Part shown: positions 57,589 to 64,000 of the stretch, in pieces
How positions within the stretch are numbered: the first letter of the stretch is position 1
Layout of the letters: each line of letters begins with the position of its first letter
NCBI RefSeq assembly: GCF_001456355.1
Contig: NZ_CP010271.1
Location: 3,410,001 to 3,474,000 of the forward strand
Source: Mycobacteroides saopaulense
GTDB lineage: Bacteria; Actinomycetota; Actinomycetes; Mycobacteriales; Mycobacteriaceae
Length of the DNA stretch: 64,000 nt
Direction: 5' to 3'
Made by a program: the position numbers and the translations under genes
Notes under the pieces: generated by a model
The model's input: only the letters and a program-made list of their open reading frames with translations
The model's database searches: none
Told to the model about the DNA's origin: nothing

Positions 57589-59246
57589 CCGACGATCTTC
57601 GCGCGGAACGGACCGCCCACGCTGTTGAAGAGCAGATCCCCGTTGGGCATGCCTTCGATCAGCGCATAAGCACCGTTACCCAGGTTTGATTGACCGAATA
57701 TGGTGCGGTGCACGGTTTCTCCCGTCTTCCAATCCAAGCCGGTGACTTCCCAGCCGTCGGCCTTGGTGTAGCCGTTGAGGAAGACAACGCCCGAGCTGGT
57801 GGAGACCGCCGGCACCATGGACGTCGACACCACGTCTCCCCTGGCCCACGCCGAGGCCCAATGATGCTCCTTCGGGTCCCATTCGAATCGTTGCACACCT
57901 TGTGGCGCCGGGGATACCGGGCCGTTGGCCAACACATCGACCAGCCGGTCCGGAGCTCCGCCGGCGCCGATGTTCTGCACCACGAAGGCCCCATAGCCGT
58001 TCACCACCACCGACTGCTCACTCTGGATGAACTCCGGCAGTGGATCCTTGAGTCCTGCGGTGACCTGGATCTGGTCGGCGATCCGGTTGGACTTGGCTCC
58101 CGGCTTCTGCTGGAACCCATCCGGGATCTTGTTGCGCCAGAAGGCAACCAACTTCATCCTGTCGGCACCATCGGTGATGACCACCAGCTCGTCGGAGTCT
58201 TTTCCGAAGCCCATCAGGGTCGGCGTGGACCCCGTGCCGATACCGAACTTGACCGCCGGGGGCTGCCGCCCGAAGTCGTAGGGGGACGACCACGCGCCAT
58301 CTGCCTCGTCGGTCGACAGCTTCGATCCCGTCCAGACGATCTTGCGCATCAGCTTGTCCGAGGCCACGTAGACGCCATTCTTGTCGTCCACGGCAATCGA
58401 ATTCGACACGGTCTCGTCGTCGCCCAACCGGACCTGTTGGATGGGCGGAGCATCGAGGTCACGGTCGAGAACCGCTAACGACCGGTTTGACTGCACCAGC
58501 AGATGTCCGTCATAGGTCATCGATACCCCGACGATGCTCTCCGGGATGCCGAGTGTCGTCATACCGGTGCCCAGATAGGGCTTGAAGTCGTAGGTCTTCT
58601 CGACCTTGATGCCCGCGGCCGGATTGTCCTTGTCCTCAAGTCCGAACTTGAGGATCTCAGCGTTCTGCGTCACGTAGTAGAGCTCATTGTCCTTGTCGAC
58701 CGCGCCGTATACGCCGTTGGTGAGCCGCTTCCAGGTGGCCCCACCCCAATGATCCCGGATGGCGCCTTCGATCTGCTCGACGCTGTCGAACTTCTGATTG
58801 AGCACCAGATCGAGGTCCTGCGCCGAGATAAGTGGCACCCCTGGGGTCTCCAGCGCAGCCACCTGACGGAAACCACCGTTGGACACATCCACGTACCGAA
58901 CCCCCGAGGACGAGCTCACCCACATGTACTGCGGTGACGTGGAGGCCATGGTGATGATGTTGACCGGGCCACCGGGCACGCGGGGCATCACAGACGGGTC
59001 GACGTGGAAGGTCCCCCGCGGGATGGGATCGGCGAAGCTGTCAGTCTGCGCGGAGTCGATGTGGGTGATGCCGTACTTGTCCGCCGAGAGATACGGGTTA
59101 CGTGCCGGCCCGTCAGCGCGGGTGCTCTCGGGTACCGCACCCGGTCCCGAATCGTGTGCGGTCTCGGTGCCGCAGCCCGCCAGGACAAGTAGCGCCGAAC
59201 AAGCGATGGCCGCCCGGCCCCGTGTCCAGCCCTGTTTCCGCTTCAT
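57585..59246 (-). CDS. Lipoprotein with beta-propeller-like repeats
   Basis: A 553-residue lipoprotein. The signal ends RAAIACSALLVLAGCGTE with lipobox LAGC. The rest has repeating strand-loop units (SNSIAVDDKNGVYVASDKLMRKIVW, VGVSMTYDGHLLVQSNRSLAVLDRD, LVVITDGADRMKLVAFW) resembling an eight-bladed propeller. Family and ligand are unknown. ATG 59246 is chosen with GGGAGC before it; an in-frame extension of 29 residues lacks support. Its stop overlaps the nucleotidyltransferase stop. Confidence 0.78.
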   Translation of the reverse strand: MKRKQGWTRGRAAIACSALLVLAGCGTETAHDSGPGAVPESTRADGPARNPYLSADKYGITHIDSAQTDSFADPIPRGTFHVDPSVMPRVPGGPVNIITMASTSPQYMWVSSSSGVRYVDVSNGGFRQVAALETPGVPLISAQDLDLVLNQKFDSVEQIEGAIRDHWGGATWKRLTNGVYGAVDKDNELYYVTQNAEILKFGLEDKDNPAAGIKVEKTYDFKPYLGTGMTTLGIPESIVGVSMTYDGHLLVQSNRSLAVLDRDLDAPPIQQVRLGDDETVSNSIAVDDKNGVYVASDKLMRKIVWTGSKLSTDEADGAWSSPYDFGRQPPAVKFGIGTGSTPTLMGFGKDSDELVVITDGADRMKLVAFWRNKIPDGFQQKPGAKSNRIADQIQVTAGLKDPLPEFIQSEQSVVVNGYGAFVVQNIGAGGAPDRLVDVLANGPVSPAPQGVQRFEWDPKEHHWASAWARGDVVSTSMVPAVSTSSGVVFLNGYTKADGWEVTGLDWKTGETVHRTIFGQSNLGNGAYALIEGMPNGDLLFNSVGGPFRAKIVG

Positions 59247-59366
59247 CAGCCCGCTCCCATGCTGAGCCCAGTTAACACCAGAATTATTGTCGGAGAACAT
59301 ATTTAGTCGGCGACAGCGATGCGATGCTAACACTCAGGACCACGCGACGGACATGGAACCGTCACA

Positions 59367-59897
59367 TCATTGATAGAGCGAAGCCTCGTCCACCAGGCCG
59401 AACAGTCTCTCGACGACATCCCGCGCGGCCTCGGTATCCAGCCCCACGATCCGCAGCTCGCCTTGATCGGCCCGCACCACGACCGTCGCCAGCCCCAGCG
59501 ATCGCGACAGCGGGTCTTGTCGTAGTTCCACGGTCCGCACCAGCGCACACGGGATGACCCAGAAAGACCTGAGCCACAATGTCTTCGACGCGATATACAA
59601 CAGGCTGTCGTCCAGGACGCCCCACCGGTATTCCCGGTAACGCTGCAGCGGCCGAAGCACCACCCACGCCACCGCACACGCGATGCACAACAACCCCAGC
59701 GCGCCCACCACGTGCTCCAACGGGGTGCTGGCATGGGCGGGCAACGCGGTCACCGCCCACACTGCCGCGACGACGACAACCAGGGGGATGCTCGCCAGTG
59801 CGTAGTGGATGGCCCAAAGCACCGGCGCCGATCTGCTGGCACCGAGCCCCGGCGGCGCGATCGGCACCACAGGCTCGGTCGACACCGTATCGATCAC
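59367..59897 (-). CDS. PH-domain membrane protein (YdbS-like)
   Basis: A 176-residue protein with two membrane helices (ALASIPLVVVVAAVWAVTAL and VVGALGLLCIACAVAWVVL) and a bacterial PH domain (about 90-176): RYREYRWGVLDDSLLYIASKTLWLRSFWVIPCALVRTVELRQDPLSRSLGLATVVVRA. Such proteins occur in the YdbS/YdbT group, role unknown. GTG 59897 lies two bases after the stop of the upstream membrane protein, so the pair forms an operon. Confidence 0.75.
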   Translation of the reverse strand: MIDTVSTEPVVPIAPPGLGASRSAPVLWAIHYALASIPLVVVVAAVWAVTALPAHASTPLEHVVGALGLLCIACAVAWVVLRPLQRYREYRWGVLDDSLLYIASKTLWLRSFWVIPCALVRTVELRQDPLSRSLGLATVVVRADQGELRIVGLDTEAARDVVERLFGLVDEASLYQ

Positions 59898-59899
59898 CG

Positions 59900-60355
59900 C
59901 TACTTCCCCACCGCCGGAGCGAACCGGATCATCCACACCTGCCGTGTCGCAATGGCCGCAAGCACGAACACCAGCACCGCGGTCGGCGACCAGACGATCG
60001 TACGGTCGAGGCCACCGAACGCATAGACGATCAAGCCCAACGAAACGAACGGCATGACCACCGACACCACGGCGGTCCACCGCCGAACGACGGCCAACTC
60101 GACGACGGCCGCGATCACCACGGCACAGAAGGCGATCCATGCGATCACGCCCACCAACTGCACGGCGGCGGGCTCGAACGGCACATAGTCGGCGTACCGG
60201 CGCGGCATGCCGTCGGTCAGCGGAGTGTAGGCGGTCCACCCGTAGTCCCAGCCCTGCGGGTTCAGCCCCCGGTTCACCAAGGCGGCAACCACGAACACCC
60301 ACCAGGCAGTGTTGCCTGCGGTCCGGGCAGCACTGAACACCTGGATACGCGACAT
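59900..60355 (-). CDS. Four-helix membrane protein of unknown function
   Basis: A 151-residue protein with membrane helices at about 15-32 (WWVFVVAALVNRG), 60-83 (LVGVIAWIAFCAVVIAAVVEL), 90-110 and 118-138. The first loop is periplasmic and aromatic (QGWDYGWTAYTPLTDGMPRRYADYVPF). I do not recognise the family. The start is ATG 60355 or ATG 60373. It is upstream of, and coupled to, the PH-domain gene, and divergent from acrA1. Confidence 0.65.
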   Translation of the reverse strand: MSRIQVFSAARTAGNTAWWVFVVAALVNRGLNPQGWDYGWTAYTPLTDGMPRRYADYVPFEPAAVQLVGVIAWIAFCAVVIAAVVELAVVRRWTAVVSVVMPFVSLGLIVYAFGGLDRTIVWSPTAVLVFVLAAIATRQVWMIRFAPAVGK

Positions 60356-60484
60356 TCCTGGAGTATCCCCCATGGCTAACTCTGCCCTGACGAACTTGTC
60401 ACACATCGTTGACGAAATACCCCAAAACGGCAACGATGTGTCCAAACGGGCCGATAAGCGGCCTAACAGTCTCAGGGGTAGCAC

Positions 60485-62497
60485 GTGAAATACATCGTCA
60501 CCGGCGGCACCGGATTCATCGGACGGCGGATTGTGACCCGAATCCTGGAGACCCAGCGGGGGGCCGAAATCGCCGTACTGGTGCGACGCGAGTCCCTGGC
60601 CCGCTTCGAGAAACTCGCCGAGCAGTGGGACGACCGCGTGCAGCCGCTGGTGGGTGACCTCACCCAGCCCGATCTGGGCCTGCCCACCGAGGGCGATCCG
60701 GTCACCGCCGATCACATCGTGCACTGTGCTGCGATCTACGACATCACCGTCGACGACGAGGCACAGCGCGCCGCCAACGTCGAGGGGACGCGTTCGGTCA
60801 TCGGTCTGGCCAAACGCACCGGCGCCACCCTGCACCACATCTCCTCCATTGCGGTCGCCGGAAGCTACGAGGGCGAGTTCACCGAGGAGGACTTCGACGT
60901 CAACCAGGATCTGCCGACGCCGTACCACCAGACCAAGTTCGAGGCCGAGTTGTTGGTGCGCTCCGAACCCGGTCTGCGCTACCGGATTTACCGACCCGCC
61001 GTCGTCGTCGGCGATTCCAAGACCGGCGAGATGGACAAGATCGACGGCCCGTACTACTTCTTCGGGGTCTTCGCCAGGCTCGCCAAGCTCCCCCGGTTCA
61101 CACCAATGATGTTGCCCAAGGCCGGGCGCTCCAACATCGTTCCGGTCGACTACGTCGTCGACGCGACCGTCGAGCTGATGCACCAGGACGGACGGGACGG
61201 ACAGGCCTTCCACCTGACCAATCCCGAGGTGACCTACCTGCGTGATATCTACTCCGGCATCGCCGCCGCAGCCGGTCTGCCGCCCGTGCGCGGTTCACTG
61301 CCCCACGCGGTGGCCACTCCGTTCCTGCGGGCACGCGGCACGCTCAAGGTCTGGCGCAATATGGTGGTCACCCAGTTGGGCATCCCGCCCGAGGTCATCG
61401 ACATCACCGAGATCATGCCCACCTTCGTCTCCGAGGCGACGCAAGAAGCGCTGCGTCCCAGTGGAATCACCGTTCCGCCGTTCGGTAGCTACGCGGGCAA
61501 GCTGTATCAGTACTGGCGCAGAAACCTGGACCCCCAGCGGTATCGCCGCGATGATCCCGCCGGACCGCTGGTCGGCCGGCACGTCATCATCACCGGCGCC
61601 TCCAGCGGCATCGGCCGCGCCGCGGCCATCGCGGTCGCCCAGCGCGGCGGCACCGTCTTCGCCGTGGCGCGCGATGTCGCGGCCCTTGACAGTCTGGTCG
61701 CAGAGATCCGGGAGGACGGCGGCAAGGCGCATTCGTTCCCCTGCGATCTGACCGATTACTCGGCCGTCGACGACACCGTGAAGAGCATCCTCGGACAGTT
61801 CGGGCATGTCGACTACCTGGTGAACAATGCCGGACGCTCCATCCGCCGCTCAGCGGTGAACACCGTCGATCGATTCCATGACTACGAACGCGTCATGGCG
61901 ATCAACTACTTTGGCGCCGTCCGGTTGGTGTTGGCGCTTCTTCCCCATTGGCGGGAAAGGAAATTCGGCCACGTGGTCAACGTGTCGACGGCCGGTGTGC
62001 AGACCCGTAACCCCAAATATGCGTCGTACATCCCGACCAAGGCGGCGCTGGACGCCTTCTCCGATGTGGTCGCGACCGAGACGGTATCGGATCACATCAC
62101 CTTCACCAACATCCATATGCCACTGGTGAAGACCCCGATGATTCAGCCTTCCCACAAGCTGAACGTGGTGCCCGGGCTGACCCCCGAACATGCCGCCGCC
62201 ATGGTCATTCGCGGTCTTGTCGAGAAGCCGACCCGGATCGATCACCCCATGGGGACCTACGCCGACATCGGCAGATACATGACCCCGAAATTGACTCGGC
62301 GGATCATGCACCAGATGTACCTGGCGTACCCCGATTCTCGCGCCGCCCGAGGTCTGGAGCCCGTCGACGAACGCCGGGACGTCTCGACCTCTCGCCGTCG
62401 CCCCAAGGCGGCCAAGCGCGTTGCGGCCGTGTCGAAGCTGCGCGTTCCGCGCCCCGTCAAGAAGGCGGTGCGCCTGATCCCCGGAGTGCATTGGTGA
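60485..62497 (+). CDS. acrA1: Fatty acyl-CoA reductase-type bifunctional SDR protein (AcrA1)
   Basis: A 670-residue fusion. The N-terminal extended SDR/male-sterility-like reductase domain (about 1-350) has [22 protein letters not shown] and [10 protein letters not shown] (catalytic Tyr/Lys YHQTK). The C-terminal classical SDR domain (about 365-625) has [25 protein letters not shown] and [10 protein letters not shown] basic tail ends it. The protein reduces long-chain acyl-CoA in relatives (Rv3391). GTG 60485 is the start. Downstream cmaA1, present in M. tuberculosis, is missing and replaced by an amine-oxidase remnant. Confidence 0.88.
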   Translation: MKYIVTGGTGFIGRRIVTRILETQRGAEIAVLVRRESLARFEKLAEQWDDRVQPLVGDLTQPDLGLPTEGDPVTADHIVHCAAIYDITVDDEAQRAANVEGTRSVIGLAKRTGATLHHISSIAVAGSYEGEFTEEDFDVNQDLPTPYHQTKFEAELLVRSEPGLRYRIYRPAVVVGDSKTGEMDKIDGPYYFFGVFARLAKLPRFTPMMLPKAGRSNIVPVDYVVDATVELMHQDGRDGQAFHLTNPEVTYLRDIYSGIAAAAGLPPVRGSLPHAVATPFLRARGTLKVWRNMVVTQLGIPPEVIDITEIMPTFVSEATQEALRPSGITVPPFGSYAGKLYQYWRRNLDPQRYRRDDPAGPLVGRHVIITGASSGIGRAAAIAVAQRGGTVFAVARDVAALDSLVAEIREDGGKAHSFPCDLTDYSAVDDTVKSILGQFGHVDYLVNNAGRSIRRSAVNTVDRFHDYERVMAINYFGAVRLVLALLPHWRERKFGHVVNVSTAGVQTRNPKYASYIPTKAALDAFSDVVATETVSDHITFTNIHMPLVKTPMIQPSHKLNVVPGLTPEHAAAMVIRGLVEKPTRIDHPMGTYADIGRYMTPKLTRRIMHQMYLAYPDSRAARGLEPVDERRDVSTSRRRPKAAKRVAAVSKLRVPRPVKKAVRLIPGVHW

Positions 62498-62684
62498 CCT
62501 CCCGGGCCGCCCGGATACCCGCCTCGATCGCCCCTTCGAGATAACCCGCGTGATCGCTTGCCGTTTCGGTGCCCGCCCAGTGGATGTCGCCGACCGGCAC
62601 CGACTGTAGCGGCATGAACCATTCGGGAACACCGATATCCCGGGTAGGGCGGTGCTCTACGGCTTGTCGAATCCGCCTGCGGAG
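62457..62684 (-). pseudogene. C-terminal remnant of a flavin amine oxidase
   Basis: On the minus strand a 75-codon frame open from 62684 to the stop at 62457-62459 encodes [25 protein letters not shown] and then [13 protein letters not shown]. This is the FAD-binding C-terminal signature of flavin monoamine oxidases ([10 protein letters not shown]-EGAIxSG). The frame is closed upstream by TAG at 62685 and no start or N-terminal FAD domain is present; iunH occupies that place. The remnant overlaps the last 41 bases of acrA1. It appears to be what is left after a deletion. Confidence 0.8.
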
Positions 62685-62708
62685 CTAACTGCCGGTAGGT
62701 TGACGTCC

Positions 62709-63740
62709 ATGGTTCCCGTTTTTGCCGACGTCGATACCGGAGTGGACGACGCACTGGGATTGATCTATCTCCTCGCTAGCGAGGGTGTGGAGATCGTCGG
62801 CATCGCCTCTACTGCGGGCAATGTCGCGGTGGACCATGTCTGCGCGAACAACCTGGGCCTGCTGGAGTTATGCAAGGCACCACAGATCCCTGTCGCCAAG
62901 GGTGTCGCCGAGCCGTTGAGCGCGGCCCTACGCACCGCGGAAGACACCCACGGCCCCACCGGGCTAGGGTATGCCACACTGCCGGACACCGCGCGCACGC
63001 TCACCGAGTACGACGCGGCCGAGGCCTGGGTGAAGGCCGCACACGCACATCCCGGTGAGTTGGTGGGCCTGGCCACCGGCCCGCTCACCAATCTGGCACT
63101 GGCCCTACGTACCGAGCCCGAGTTGCCCAGACTCCTCAAACGACTCGTGATCATGGGCGGTTCCTTCGACTACCCGGGCAACACCACACCGGTGGCCGAA
63201 TGGAATGTGGTGGTGGACCCGGGTGCCACGGCGGAGGTGTACGCCGCCTGGGGAGCCGCTGGCGTACAAGAGCTTCCGATCGTGTGCGGGCTCAATCTCA
63301 CCGAGACGATCGCCATGACGCCGGAGCATCTGACCAAGCTGGCCGAGACCGCAGGCGCCACCACCACCCCGCTGTCGGTCTTGGACCTTCCGTCCAGCCG
63401 CTCGGCGGCGAGCAACTCGCTGCTGCGGTTCATCGAAGACGCGGCGCGTTTCTACTTCGAGTTCCACATGAAGCAGGACGAAGGCTTCTTGGCCCACATG
63501 CACGATCCCTTTGCCGCCGCGGTGGCACTGGATCCGTCACTCGTGCAAACCCGTTCCGCAACTGTCGATGTCGAGCTGACCGGCGATCTGACGCGCGCCA
63601 TGACCATCGCGGACTGGAAGGGCCAGTGGGGCCAGAAGCCCAACGCGCAGATCGCGGTGGAGACCGACCCCGAAGTGTTCTTCGGGCGGTTCATCGAGCG
63701 GGTGGGTGCGTTCGCGCGAAAACTCGACGGAGCCAGCTGA
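62709..63740 (+). CDS. iunH: Inosine-uridine-preferring nucleoside hydrolase
   Basis: A 343-residue nucleoside N-ribohydrolase. VPVFADVDTGVDDALGLIYLL is the calcium-binding DxDxGxDD motif; LTNLALALRTEPEL, IMGGSFDYPGNTTPVAEWNVVVDPGAT and MHDPFAAAVALDP (terminal calcium Asp) complete the active site. It releases free bases from nucleosides, fitting the salvage genes at 10-13 and 21-23 kb. ATG 62709 lies seven bases after TAGGTT (62696-62701). Synteny is with Rv3393. Confidence 0.92.
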   Translation: MVPVFADVDTGVDDALGLIYLLASEGVEIVGIASTAGNVAVDHVCANNLGLLELCKAPQIPVAKGVAEPLSAALRTAEDTHGPTGLGYATLPDTARTLTEYDAAEAWVKAAHAHPGELVGLATGPLTNLALALRTEPELPRLLKRLVIMGGSFDYPGNTTPVAEWNVVVDPGATAEVYAAWGAAGVQELPIVCGLNLTETIAMTPEHLTKLAETAGATTTPLSVLDLPSSRSAASNSLLRFIEDAARFYFEFHMKQDEGFLAHMHDPFAAAVALDPSLVQTRSATVDVELTGDLTRAMTIADWKGQWGQKPNAQIAVETDPEVFFGRFIERVGAFARKLDGAS

Positions 63741-63750
63741 CTTCCGCCCG

Positions 63751-64000
63751 TCATTCATATACGCCCTCCACATACCAACGCTGCCTGCGGAAGTGCAGGA
63801 GCAGCGCCCGGCCCCCGCCTTTGTCTTCCAGCAGCACCTGCGCTCGCGCCGCCACCGAAACCTCCCGCTCCTCCCACCATCTCTCGTCGATCGGCCATGG
63901 CCCGGCCCACCAACTCAATTCCCAGCGGCCATCGCCGCGACGAACCCTGGCCGGTTCCCCCGAAAACATGCCCCGCCCGGTCACCGTCACCGGCGCTCCG
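63751..64000 (-). CDS. imuB: ImuB (Y-family polymerase-like mutasome protein), C-terminal part
   Basis: The frame is open to the right edge, so the gene starts outside the window and about 82 C-terminal residues are seen. WELSWWAGPWPIDERWWEEREVSVAARAQVLLEDKGGGRALLLHFRRQRWYVEGVYE matches the tail of mycobacterial ImuB (Rv3394c), which bridges DnaE2, ImuA' and the beta clamp in SOS mutagenesis. It is convergent with iunH, ten bases apart. The polymerase-like domain and clamp motif are outside the window. Confidence 0.88.
   Translation of the reverse strand, partial: GAPVTVTGRGMFSGEPARVRRGDGRWELSWWAGPWPIDERWWEEREVSVAARAQVLLEDKGGGRALLLHFRRQRWYVEGVYE

Noticed and set aside
60356..61213. N-terminal extension of the four-helix membrane protein frame
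   Set aside because: The frame is open by composition across acrA1 on the other strand. The membrane protein proper starts at ATG 60355 or 60373.

Overview
This window is a 64-kb stretch of a GC-rich mycobacterial chromosome. The order of its core genes follows the Mycobacterium tuberculosis backbone from about Rv3296 to Rv3394c: lhr, an RluA-type pseudouridine synthase, glpD, lpdA, amiA1/amiB1, deoD, pmmB, upp, the Rv3311 homologue, add, deoA, cdd, sdhCDAB, dacB1, a YihY protein, trpS, metC, metX, folD, mfpA, dnaE2, acrA1, iunH and imuB. The gene content (a monomeric Icd at the icd1 position, tandem DUF5593-type proteins, no sapM or mtp between upp and add) suggests a rapid grower of the Mycobacteroides abscessus/chelonae group. 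That placement is inference; no 16S or marker gene is present. I found no tRNA, rRNA, CRISPR array, insertion sequence or prophage.

Layout. 1-3 kb: the 3' end of lhr with two translationally coupled small enzymes. 3-10.3 kb: pseudouridine synthase, glpD, lpdA, a gamma-glutamylcyclotransferase-like gene and two M20 amidohydrolases. 10.3-13.4 kb: nucleoside salvage (deoD, pmmB, upp). 13.4-19.3 kb: an accessory block holding a four-gene type VII secretion-like cassette (EspC-like, NlpC/P60 hydrolase, EspH/EspD-like, YbaB/EspL-like) behind an AT-rich, multi-hairpin leader, then an FkbM methyltransferase and two tandem DUF5593-type paralogues. 19.3-23.5 kb: the acidic Rv3311 homologue and add-deoA-cdd. 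23.7-27.3 kb: the succinate dehydrogenase operon with an intrinsic terminator.

27.3-34.2 kb: a carboxymuconolactone decarboxylase-like gene with an apparent ECF41-type promoter facing an ECF41 sigma factor, then an SMP-30 protein, dacB1, YihY, trpS and exonuclease III. 34.3-42 kb: an alpha/beta hydrolase, monomeric isocitrate dehydrogenase, and the methionine operon metC-metX. The methionine leader carries a SAM-IV riboswitch followed by a 26-residue cysteine-rich leader ORF. 42-51 kb: folD, flavoenzymes, HxlR and AraC regulators, an Rv1747-like FHA-ABC exporter and mfpA. 51-64 kb: trmL, SOS-controlled dnaE2, a dienelactone-hydrolase/TetR/nucleotidyltransferase group, a beta-propeller-like lipoprotein, acrA1, a broken amine oxidase, iunH and the 3' end of imuB, which with DnaE2 belongs to the SOS mutasome.

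A recurring feature is a TANNNT box 6-8 nt before an ATG or GTG. This is the signature of leaderless transcription and was used to choose many starts. The most interesting items are the tandem SAM-IV/poly-cysteine leader, the ECF41 promoter match, the T7SS-like cassette with its structured leader, and LpdA carrying a CxxxxC pair.
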